A DNA stretch of 64,000 nt from Aedes albopictus. Lineage: Eukaryota; Arthropoda; Insecta; Diptera; Culicidae. The notes beneath the pieces are model-generated. The model was not told where the DNA came from. It saw nothing but the letters and a program-made list of their open reading frames with translations, and did not search any database. A program made the position numbers and the translations under genes. The DNA is taken from the NCBI RefSeq assembly GCF_035046485.1, contig NC_085137.1, forward strand, positions 343,160,505 to 343,224,504, read 5' to 3'. Positions 24,125 through 33,394 of this stretch are shown piece by piece; within the stretch, counting starts at the first letter, position 1, and the number at the start of each line of letters is the position of its first letter.

Positions 24125-24290
24125 ATATTACGGTCAAATTTTGGTCACACCGATTCACGCCGCAGCCGCCGCCGCCGAAAGTTGCCACCGGCGCAACGCC
24201 GATGACGTTGCCGCCGCCGGCCAAAAATGGCCCTCACGCCGCCGCCGAGCAAAATAAAGTCGGCGCACAGGTCTACCACAGAGTCGCATC
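24125..24290. repeat. GC-rich CGCCGCCG block
   Basis: Dense GCCGCCG and CCGCCGCCG words end in GGCGCACAGGTCTAC. This is in inverse orientation to the block at 19499-19620, suggesting two members of one GC-rich repeat on either side of the 12-bp array. Confidence 0.45.
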
Positions 24291-24299
24291 CACCACAGT

Positions 24300-24745
24300 T
24301 TCTTGAACGTCTCTGAAATTACCTGAAATCGTATGAAACATTTCTGAAATGCCCTGGAAAACACCTGGAATGCCCCTGGGACCATCTGAAATCAACTGAA
24401 GCCCATGGAACGCTCCTTAAATTTTCCGGAACACCCCTGGAACGCCTCCGGGAACTCCTTGAAAACCCCAGAAAGGCTTCTACATCCCCCTGGCTTCCCC
24501 CTTGGCCTCTGAAATGCTTTTGAAACCGAATGGTACACCCCTATAACAGCCCTGAAACCCCCTTGGAATACCCTTAAAACGCCTCCGAAACCCCTTGAAA
24601 GGCAATGGAATGCTCATTAACACCCTGGAACACCCCTGAAACGTTTTTTGAACCCCATGGAATGTCCATGAAACCCTTTAAGATCCACTGGAATGCTCCT
24701 ACAGTGCTCTTAGAGTCCCCGACGCCCCTAAAACTGAAACCCCCT
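24300..24745 (+). repeat. C-rich quasi-periodic repeat (CTGAAACCCC / TGGAAYGCCCC)
   Basis: Roughly 450 bp made of variants of CCTGGAACACCCCTGAAAC spaced about 10-12 bases apart. It is analogous to, but distinct in sequence from, the GGAATTCC array. Non-coding. Confidence 0.5.
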
Positions 24746-25356
24746 GGAATATCTACCTATCTGTAACTGTATGTATGTGGGAATAATATATCAAGCACCC
24801 CTAAGTACTCTCCCAGTTACTCACAACCATCGGATCATCGAGATCGACCAGAGAACGGCTTGCGAGAACGGTTGGTTTTGAACAATCAGAGTTATCGTTC
24901 GGTTTTGTAGAATTGCGAATAATATACGTCTTTATTTTAATTTTCGTGTTTAAAACTTTACGATATCCGAAGTTATCGTTAAAACGCGTATATTCGAATA
25001 GGAAAAGTGCTTATTTACCACATGTATTAAAATAACAAATATAGGATGAAATATGACAAAATGGATAACTTATTGGACTAATCACTGCATAAGCTCTTCT
25101 TAAGTCAATTATGTAGAAATAATAATAATAACAGATATATCAATTTATATACAAAAAAAATTGACAGTGTGTAGAGTTATGGTACAATACTCATTGAAAA
25201 TGACATATTTAGGATAATATGGGAAAAAATTGACACTTTCCCAAAATTTGCACAAGAAGAAACCATCACCATTCGATTTATCGGCCGATTTTTCATGGAA
25301 AATTCGTTTCTGCCCACTGTGTGCTTTTGACGATCATTACTTTTGTTCATGCATTA
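24746..25356. other. AT-rich spacer, possible old LTR remnant not proven
   Basis: The sequence from TGTAACTGTATGTATG near 24766 to about 25010 has an LTR-like feel (TG start, AATAATATA and TTTATTTT signals), but no paired copy, primer site or target duplication is visible. The rest is plain AT-rich DNA. Confidence 0.25.
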
Positions 25357-25358
25357 TA

Positions 25359-25787
25359 CAGTGCGAGAAATAAGTATAAAGACAGAGCCGTTTTTCATAC
25401 AAAATATTCATGTTTAGGGATTAAAATCTCTTTTTCTAGCGATTTGATTGTTATGGAATTTTGGCTGCAACGTTAAAATTACTAGAATTTTGGCTAGAAA
25501 TATAAATCATCATCTATGAAAACGTTCATATCGACTTTCCAGATTCAAATAAATATAAAGACACTATTTCCATATAAAAATGTGGCTTTATATTTATTTG
25601 AATCTGAAAAGTCGATATAAACGTTTTCATAGATGATGATTTATATTTCTAGCCAAAATTCTAGTAATTTTAACGTTGCAGCCAAAATTCCATTACAATC
25701 AAATCGCTAGAAAAAGAGATTTTGATCCCTAAACATGAATATTTTGTATGAAAAACGGCTCTGTCTTTATACTTATTTCTCGCACTG
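25359..25787. mobile_element. 429-bp Tc1/mariner-type foldback MITE
   Basis: TA dinucleotides flank the element (25357-25358 and 25788-25789). Ends CAGTGCGAGAAATAAGTATA and TATACTTATTTCTCGCACTG are perfect inverted repeats. The arms pair almost completely over about 200 bp each, through GAAAACGTT...CATAGATGATG near the centre. CAGTG termini and a TA target are characteristic of Tc1/mariner. It has no ORF. Confidence 0.9.
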
Positions 25788-25789
25788 TA

Positions 25790-26783
25790 GTTCTTGAAAG
25801 CCGTACTTTGCTTCATGATATCATGAATTACTGTTGTGGTAGTTTGAAGCGCTCAGCTGTATGATTTCAAATTCACGCCCAAAACATCACTCCCACATGT
25901 AGTAGCATCAGAATCTAGTATGTGACCGTTAAGCTCCGCCACCATCATGTTTAGGCAAATGAAACGAAGATGTCATTTGTGAGTCCCAACTCATACTCAT
26001 CAAAGACAATCACCGGTAATGCGTTTTGTTGAACCACCAAAACCGCCTTCACCGCGTAGATGGTATCCACGTAGGTGGTAGAACGGTCAGATCTCCAGGT
26101 TTCCCAATCCCAAGTGCTTCACGCGAAGGATGAAGATTTTAAGCAGATGCTCTGCGGGTCCTTTCGTCGTCCTCCATCGCCGTGTCGGTCGTCGGTGGAA
26201 AGGGAGGACTTGCTGGTTACTCATTATTTATTCATGTGTTCGTGTATATCTACACGTAGAGGTGGTGGTGACGGTGGCGCGACAGCAGCAGCGGCGACAG
26301 TCAGTAGCTGCTCCTTCCACAAGAGACACAACTTTTGAGACCAGCAAACGACGAATCGGGACGACACCGCACCGTCCGTCCCCAACGATATCGGGATAGG
26401 CCGTTTGTGGGTAGTAGCCCCTTCGATGTTGCTGCGGCGGCAGTGGCACACGCCACCAGATAAGATGGCATCAAATTAGCAAAGCGAGAATTAATACGGT
26501 TTATGACACGAGAATAAATAATTCATCGAGTGTCAGTGATCGGCTCTGCTTGCTGCTGCTGCCGCTGTTTCTGATGTTGCCTTCTTTGTCGTTGTCTCTG
26601 GTGGCTGATTTGCTTTTGGGTTTTTGCGTGGGATGTCTGATGGTTGGGGTGTTTGCATGGAGTGAATTTAAAGAAGACCGATAATTGGACGAACAGCAAT
26701 AGCGTTTTTCAGCAGGATACAAAGATGATTTTGGACATATGAAATTTTAGATATTGTTTATAATTAAAGAGAATTGAAGGGTG
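25790..26783. other. Unique host-like DNA
   Basis: Moderate GC with trinucleotide-rich patches (GGTGGTGGTGACGGTGG near 26264; GCTGCTGCTGCCGCTG near 26552). No domain-bearing open frame or clear splice pair was found. Confidence 0.35.
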
Positions 26784-27056
26784 CCTACAGCCATAGCTTC
26801 AAATGCGTAGGCATGTAGCATGACTAAGCTGAGGGCGACGGGCTCCATTTCTAGTCGGTTTGCAACTTTTCGTAAAAGAAATTTTCTTGACTTCCTTGGG
26901 CATAGTATCTTTGTGTCTGCCACACGATATAAACTACACATGCAAAATGGTCATTGGCTAGCCCTCAGTGAATAACTATAGAACTGCTCATTGGAAATTA
27001 AGCTGGGAAGCAGGCTTTGTCCAGTGAGGATGTCATTATGACAGCATTGCCCTAGA
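26784..27056 (+). mobile_element. Feilai-like tRNA-derived SINE, near full length
   Basis: The order of landmarks follows the Feilai SINE as I know it from Aedes. First comes a tRNA-like head (CCATAGCTTC, GTAGCATGACTAAGCTGAGG). It is followed by CTTTTCGTAAAAGAAATTTTC, TTGACTTCCTTGGGCATAG, GCCACACGATATA and ACATGCAAAATGGTCATTGG. A 3' part with AAGCTGGGAAGCAGGC comes last. Box B is degenerate (GGGCTCCATTTC), so the copy is probably transcriptionally dead. The target duplication could not be identified with confidence. Confidence 0.75.
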
Positions 27057-27732
27057 TTAATAATTCAATTGGTCTGCAAATCGGTATTGACTAATTTGAA
27101 CACGTTTCGAATAACGTAGCATTCAAAATATTTACTCTCTATTCACATCTAATTTCGACACAGATATTAATTCACTCCGAGATCAAAAGCAATGCACTTA
27201 AAAGACTTCCGCACCAGACCGTGGCGTGGTGCAATTTCGCTTCTATTAGATAGGTACTGCTAACAGAATGGAAAATGTCCGGTCCGGTGTGCCGTGTCTC
27301 TTCGTCAGAGAACACCATCCGTGAAACATTTTCACACAGAAATATAATAAATATCAAATGATTTTCACTCAACGAGAGCATGATGGCGACGACGACGATG
27401 GTGTGACAGGACAATGATGGCGACGCAACGGCAGGATCGAAGCAGATGATGCTTTACTCTGTGATGTCGTCATGCCCTTTAGGTCCGGCGTTATTGTTGT
27501 TGATACAAGAAGGGGTGCCCGATTCGGAAAGAGGGATAAAAGGAAAACCAATATCAGCTTTGAATTCAATTGTCACATAATTCGATATGTAGGTGATTTC
27601 AAAACCATTTTGATGTTAGAATATGGATCATCACACGCTTAGTTCATTTCTACTAGGAAACTACCTTTAGAAAACATCGAGGCTTTCCCAAATTACTCGC
27701 TAAGTAACCAGCTCTTGAGGTCAAACAAAAAA
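27057..27732. other. Unique host-like DNA
   Basis: No gene or repeat recognised apart from a short GACGACGACGATGG trinucleotide run near 27390. Confidence 0.4.
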
Positions 27733-28257
27733 AAACCCAGATTTATCCACCTAGTGGTGATAGTGCCTTTCTCGTCGAACATGTACTCATGATCTTTCCT
27801 TGGTTGAGATACGACTGGGATGATTTTGCTTCAGAATGTTGGCTTCAGCCTTTTGGGGGAATCGAAAACACTTGTTTATGATTTTTTCCGACGTTTCGAT
27901 CTGTATGGCGCCTTTTCAAGGGTTCAATCGGTCAAGGTTTCCTAGTCAAGATGGCCTAGCCTGACTTAAAAATGTCATACGGAAGTTTTGGTATTTATTA
28001 AGTCCGTTCGGTTTGAAACCGTCGTGATGTGGACAATCTCCTACCTATCGGGCGGTTTAGAATTTGGTCCTGTTTTTGGAATCTTCTACTATTGTTTGTT
28101 AAGCTAGTTTCTGTGCTAGGGCCATCATTCCGAGGCATGATCTTTCCATCGACGTAATGCGAACTGTTCCTGAATCCTGAGAATACCTTATTTAGAAAAG
28201 CAATAATTTTAATAAAATTAGGAAATTTATTAATTGAACATATTCCGACGTTACGTT

Positions 28258-29205
28258 AAACGTATAGACTGGGCTGAAAAATATCAGAATTTGACTGCTT
28301 GAGCACCTTCACTATCACTGAAGACCGATCAACATCAAGACGATAATTACAAGCTAGGATATAACGTCTTTCACAATCACAGATGACTTTACGGCAGGCC
28401 TGCCCAACCTTTCGTGGCCGCGGGCCACAAGTGATACTCCACACCAGTCGACGGGCCAGACATTAAATTTCGACATCAAATTTCGAAAGCACGAATGCAA
28501 CAGTGAAATTTTGTACATCCGATTACCCGTTCTCACGGCAAATCACAACACTGACATCATTTGGGTCATAAAATGTGAGCAAGAATTCTTGATTAATTTG
28601 CAAAAATCACCCTGAATACTTTTTTTCTGAATTTTGCCGAACTGCAGGTTGCAGCAAACAATTTGCTGAAATTCAGCAAACTTTCCTGATTCGTTCAGTA
28701 AACTCTGCTGTTCAGCAGCAATGTTTTTCTGAAATTCAGTAAATTTTGCTGAAATTCTGCTTCAAATTTGGCTGTACCTTTCAAGTTTAAAATTTTTAAA
28801 TTTATGTATTTAAATTTTTTATTCTTTGAAAATTTTTAACAAAACACTCTACCTATTTCGAGTTAATTTTTAATATTAAATTTTATTTAAATATGAAATA
28901 TCTTCAAATATTTCAATCCTTGGGCCAAGTTTCATTCATCGATTCCGCGGGCCGTAGGTAGGACAGCCCTGCTTTACGGTCTTCGACATAGTTTTTTTCT
29001 TCACACTTTAGGCTATATTTTATTATTATCATAGGTTACAAAATTCATGTAAAATTTTTGCAAGCAAGTAAAATTGCCCATACTATATCCCATAAAAAAA
29101 TTCCCAGTAGTTTTAGACGGAAAAGAGGATTGAAAAAACTTTCTCCGGGGTTAATGCGATAATTTTCTCATATAACGTTGACCTATCTTACTGTATATTT
29201 TTACA
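28258..29205. mobile_element. Diverged second copy of the 9876-10584 foldback family
   Basis: GACTGGGCTGAAAAATATCAG at the left, and on the right CGGTCTTCGACATAG, TTAGGCTATATTTTATTA, CATAACGTTGACC-type words. These are in the same order as the right arm of 9876-10584 (CGGTCTTCGGCAAAG, TAGGCTATACTTTAAC, ACAACGTTGACCCAC). The hAT MITE at 28395-28971 is inserted in it. Too diverged to define exact ends. Confidence 0.55.
28395..28971. mobile_element. 577-bp hAT-type non-autonomous element with 8-bp duplication
   Basis: CTTTACGG is duplicated at 28387-28394 and 28972-28979. Ends are CAGGCCTGCCCAACC and GGTAGGACAGCCCTG, with subterminal GCGGGCCACAAG and CGCGGGCCGTAGG pairing. The CAGG...CCTG termini, 8-bp duplication and CGGGCC subterminal motif are typical of hAT. 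The interior is AT-rich and contains repeated CTGAAATTCAGCAAA words (28650-28770). No transposase. Confidence 0.88.
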
Positions 29206-29559
29206 CCTCAGTGATTTGATGAGATTGCTTTAGTACAGACAAACAGACATATCAATCGTAACATATTGCTATTATATTCATCGTTACGAATAAATAATCG
29301 CCAAATGCTAATCAGGTTGCGTTTCACTGCGGCTTGATGTTGGTAGTGAGTAGACATCAAACAAGCAACAACGATTAATACATATTTGTTCCAACCGTTG
29401 AAAACAAGGACGATGGAGAGTGAGTAGAGTAAGACGTCTGAAGGTATGTGGCCTTAGTTCAGTCAAGATTTTGTTTTCTTACACATATTTATCACTTGCA
29501 TTGACTTTGTTCATTTTTGAAGTTCCTGCGAATCACCCTAGGAAGCACCCAATGCTGGT

Positions 29560-31120
29560 TTTGCATCACTATCGGTAGCCTCTATTGTGGTCTGCGCCTA
29601 TTTTCTTGCTAATCGTTCCTCATGGTTTAAAAAAAGACCGCGGTTCGATGTGTCGCATGCATAGGTTTGGTTCTTTTTGGTATTTGGCCACTTCCGGCTG
29701 GACACCCTAGATCGGTCCTGGAACACTATCGGTAGCCTTTATAAAGATCTTCGTTGTGGTCTGAGCCTATTTTCTGACTAATCGTTCATCACGTTATTTA
29801 AAAAGCCGCTGTTTAATGTGCCGCAGGCATGGGTTTTGATATCTACTACATTTGACCACTTCCAGCGGGACACCGGAACCGGTTCCGGAACTCTATCGGT
29901 TGATCCAAATATGATCTGAAACTATTCTCTTTTATTAACCGTTTACCAGGTTGCCTGAAGAGCTTGCGATTTGATGCGTCGCATGTAAGGGGTTGGTTAA
30001 CTTTTATACTTGGCTACTTCCGTCGTGACATCTGGATCCGGTTCAGTAACACTACCGGTTCCGATATGGTCTGAGAATATTTCCCTGCCCACTGTTCATC
30101 AGGCTATCGAAAAAGCCGATCTTTGTTGTATCGCATGCATGGGTTAGGTTCACTTTCATATTTAGCCACTTCCGGCGGAACAACCAGAACCGGTTCCGGA
30201 ATACTACCGGTTCAGATATAGTCTGAGAATGTTTTCCTGCCTACTGTTTATCAGGTTATCGAAAAATCCGCTGTTTGATGTGTCGCATGTATGGCTTTGG
30301 TTCACATTCATATTTGGCCACATCCGGCGGATCACTCGGAACCGGTTCCGGAACACTACCGGTTCAGATATGATCCGAGAATATTTTCCTGCCTACTGTT
30401 CATCAGGCTATCGAAAAAGCCGCTGTTTGATGTATCGCATACATGGATATGGTTCACTTTCATATTAAGCCACTTCCGGCGGAACACCCAGAACCGGTTC
30501 CGGAATACTACCGGTTCAGATATGGTCTGAGAATGTTTTCCTGCCTACTGTTTATCAGGTAATCGAAAAATCCGCTGTTTGATGTGTCGCATGTATGGCT
30601 TTGGTTCACATTCATATTTGGCCACATCCGGCGGATCACCCGGAACCGGTTCCGGAACACTACCGGTTCAGATATGATCCGAGAATATTTTCCTGCCTAC
30701 TGTTCATCAGGCTATCGAAAAAGCCGCTGTTTGATGTATCGCATGCATGGATATGGTTCACTTTCATATTAAGCCACTCCCGGCGGAACACCCAGAACCG
30801 GTTCCGGAATACTACCGGTTCAGATATAGTCTGAGAATGTTTTCCTGCCTACTGTTTATCAGGTTATCGAAAAATCCGCTGTTTGATGTGTCGCATGAAG
30901 GGTTTGGTTCACTTTCATATTTGGCCACTTCCGGCGGGTCACTCGGAACCGGTTCCGGAACACTACCGGTTCAGATATGGCCTGAGACTATTTTCCTGTT
31001 TACCGTTCATCATGTTTTCGAAAGTGCCGTGGTTTGATGTGTCGCATGAATGGGTTTGTAGCGTTTTCATATCTGGCCCCTTCCTGGGGTACCGATCCGG
31101 AACACCTAAATGGCCTTAAC
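29560..31120 (+). repeat. 152-bp tandem satellite array, about ten monomers
   Basis: The marker GGTTCMGATAT occurs at 30057, 30209, 30361, 30513, 30665, 30817 and 30968, giving a period of 152 bp. Each monomer has a palindrome like CCGGAACCGGTTCCGG, a GCCACTTCCGGCGG word, and TCGAAAAAGCCGCTGTTTGATG. Neighbouring monomers alternate: the version with CATATTTGGCCACATCCGG recurs at 304 bp (about 30310 and 30614). The basic unit in 30200-30800 is therefore a dimer. The left monomers (29560-30000) are more diverged. Open frames of 62-96 codons repeated at the same period are satellite translations, not genes. A reverse-oriented array lies at 54770-55860. Confidence 0.9.
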
Positions 31121-31249
31121 TCCGGAACGGCTGGACCGATCCGAACCATTTTCAATAGGAAACAATGGGACCAGATTCCGCGTCGAATGAACCGTTGGTC
31201 ATTAAAATCGGTTGAGGTTTACTGCCAAAAAGTGATGTGAGTTTTTTTT

Positions 31250-31320
31250 TGTACACACACATACACACACACATACATACACACACACACACACACATAC
31301 ATACACACACACAGACATCA
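31250..31320. repeat. ACAY microsatellite, R1 target
   Basis: A run of ACAC and ACAT units ends in ACACAGACATCA. The R1-type LINE begins at the next base. The uninterrupted counterpart lies at 54576-54632 on the opposite strand. Confidence 0.9.
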
Positions 31321-32002
31321 GCTTGGGAGCCATTTCCTAAGCAAAAACCATTCACACATCCGTGTGGATTACCACCTTTGGCTCTCCCTTCGGGGAGTGA
31401 CCGAGCTTCTGGTCTCCAGATAGCTCAAGCGGAGGATGCCTAGGATGTGGTGGGGGTTCAACAGTGGGCTCTGTTGGATCCCCATAAAAAAGCCACACAT
31501 CTGCAAGCAACTCCGTACAAGCGACCTGGTACCGCTTCCAAAGTGCCATAGCCCAAACACCCGGAGTGCTAATCGGCACATCAGGATATATGCCAGTAAC
31601 ATCCTGATTATGGCATACTGGTCAACGCAACGGACAACGGACATGTTAAGGAATACGGATCGGATGGCGACGATGGGCTGGTATTCGTGCTATTCTACTC
31701 CCCGAGTAAAGAAGGGTGACACCAACTTGAAACGGCGAGTGGGCTAATAGTGCGTCTGCCTCCGTCCCGGTAAAACCTTGGCAGGCCTCCGGATACGTTC
31801 ATCATCTGTACATCAACTTTGATGCGTACTAGGCTCGGATGTAACATTCCCGACTAACGCTGATCTGGCTCTGGACACGGACCCCATGAAGGAACGTGTT
31901 CAACCCTCGCTTGGCCTCCCTGTTTCATAGACAACCAAGAGATCATGAAAGCGACTAGATACAGCGGATGGTGATAGCGGTGCGGAGGGGGGACCCTGAA
32001 GA

Positions 32003-33394
32003 ATGGAAGATTATACAACGAACAACGAAGCAGGAGCGGCAAATCCGTTTGCCAGGACTGGGTTGGTGAGGACACCACCATCGCAAACCCAGCCAGTGCA
32101 AGGGCAAGAGAAGGAGCACCAACAGATGCAGCAGCAGCAACAACAGCAGCAGCAGTACAGCGCTTGGTCGAGAGGACCAAAACTACCAAGGGTAGTTGCA
32201 GCAAAAAAGCTGATTGATGAGCTGCACGAGTACGTCGATAAAAGAAGTAACGTGCACAAGGACATCAAAGCGTTGGTGATTAAGATCCAGGGGACTCTTG
32301 GATCGGCAGTAAAGGAGTGGACCAGTATGGCTCAGAGAGCTGAATCGGCTGAAAAGGAGTTAGCAAACGTGGCGAACCGAACGTCAGAAGCGCGAAGGGT
32401 AGAAACCATCACAACTGCGGAGGAAGTCAGTGTCGTGGGAAGTATCCCCCAGAGGATGCAAACTACGCCCTTCTTCACGCCGAAGAGGCCAAGGGCTTCG
32501 CCAGGAGATGTTAGACCGGGCGGCTCCAAGAAACATAAGGACGCCCCCGTTACCGGTGCTCACCTACCAGCGGAGAATGTTGTAGCAGCAGGCAGCCATA
32601 CCTCATGGCAAGTCGTCGGCAAAAGGAAAGGGAAATCGGGTAGTAAAAGCAGGTCCGAAAAACGAAAGTTCATCAGGAGGAGAAACAAAGGCGAAGCTCT
32701 TATCGTGAAAGCGAGTGACGACTCGTATGCGGAAGTTCTACGCACCATGCGGACGAATCCGGATCTTAAGGAACTAGGGGAAAACGTGCAGAAAATCAGA
32801 CGCACCCGTAATGGGGAAATGATCCTCGAATTAAAAAGGGATATAAAAGCCAACAGCTCGTCCTACAAAGAGCTTACCGAGAAAGCAATGAGCGGCAAGG
32901 TCGAAGTCAGAGCCCTGTGCCCGGAAGCAACCCTCCAATGCAAAGACATGGACGAGGTAACATCGGAGGATGAAGTAGGTTTTGCCATGAAGGAGCAGTG
33001 TGAACTAGGAGAAGTCCAGATGTCCATCCGCATAAGAAACGGGCCCGCTGGCACGAAGGTGGCATCGATTAAACTACCGATCGAAGCAGCCAACAAGGCA
33101 CTAAGAGTTGGCAAGATCAAAGTGGGCTGGTGTGTGTGCCCGCTGAGTATTTCTCAGCAACCGGAAGTGTGCTACAAATGTCAAGAGTACGGCCACCTGG
33201 CACGAAATTGCAAAGGGCCGGACAGAAGCAAACTATGTAGAAGGTGCGGAGAGGAAGGCCACAAGGCTCAAGATTGTAGTAAGCCCCCGAAATGCCTAAT
33301 CTGTGCTAATGCGGAGAACAGCAATCACCCGACAGGTGGCCGAAGATGCCCGGCCTTCAAGCAAGCGAGTGGAACTAAGTCCCAGTGGAGGTAA
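32003..33394 (+). CDS. ORF1 (Gag-like, zinc-knuckle) of the R1 LINE
   Basis: A 463-residue protein, open throughout. It starts MEDYTTNNEAG and has a glutamine run at about residues 41-51 encoded by a CAG/CAA repeat. A likely coiled or helical stretch follows at about 70-125, and a basic segment (GKRKGKSGSKSRSEKRKFIRR) at about 210-230. Three cysteine clusters lie at the C-terminus: CYKCQEYGHLARNC (about 389-402), CRRCGEEGHKAQDC (about 411-424) and CLICANAENSNHPTGGRRC (about 431-449). R1-clade ORF1 proteins usually carry such CCHC knuckles and bind element RNA in the ribonucleoprotein particle; that role is family knowledge. ORF1 overlaps ORF2 by 10 nt. The length is typical. It appears intact, and I know of no host role. 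Confidence 0.9.
   Translation: MEDYTTNNEAGAANPFARTGLVRTPPSQTQPVQGQEKEHQQMQQQQQQQQQYSAWSRGPKLPRVVAAKKLIDELHEYVDKRSNVHKDIKALVIKIQGTLGSAVKEWTSMAQRAESAEKELANVANRTSEARRVETITTAEEVSVVGSIPQRMQTTPFFTPKRPRASPGDVRPGGSKKHKDAPVTGAHLPAENVVAAGSHTSWQVVGKRKGKSGSKSRSEKRKFIRRRNKGEALIVKASDDSYAEVLRTMRTNPDLKELGENVQKIRRTRNGEMILELKRDIKANSSSYKELTEKAMSGKVEVRALCPEATLQCKDMDEVTSEDEVGFAMKEQCELGEVQMSIRIRNGPAGTKVASIKLPIEAANKALRVGKIKVGWCVCPLSISQQPEVCYKCQEYGHLARNCKGPDRSKLCRRCGEEGHKAQDCSKPPKCLICANAENSNHPTGGRRCPAFKQASGTKSQWR

Noticed and set aside
24766..25010. Solo LTR
   Set aside because: LTR-like ends and signals only; no matching second copy and no target duplication seen.
29560..31120. CRISPR-like array
   Set aside because: Repeats are contiguous 152-bp units with no spacers and are in a eukaryotic genome; it is satellite DNA.
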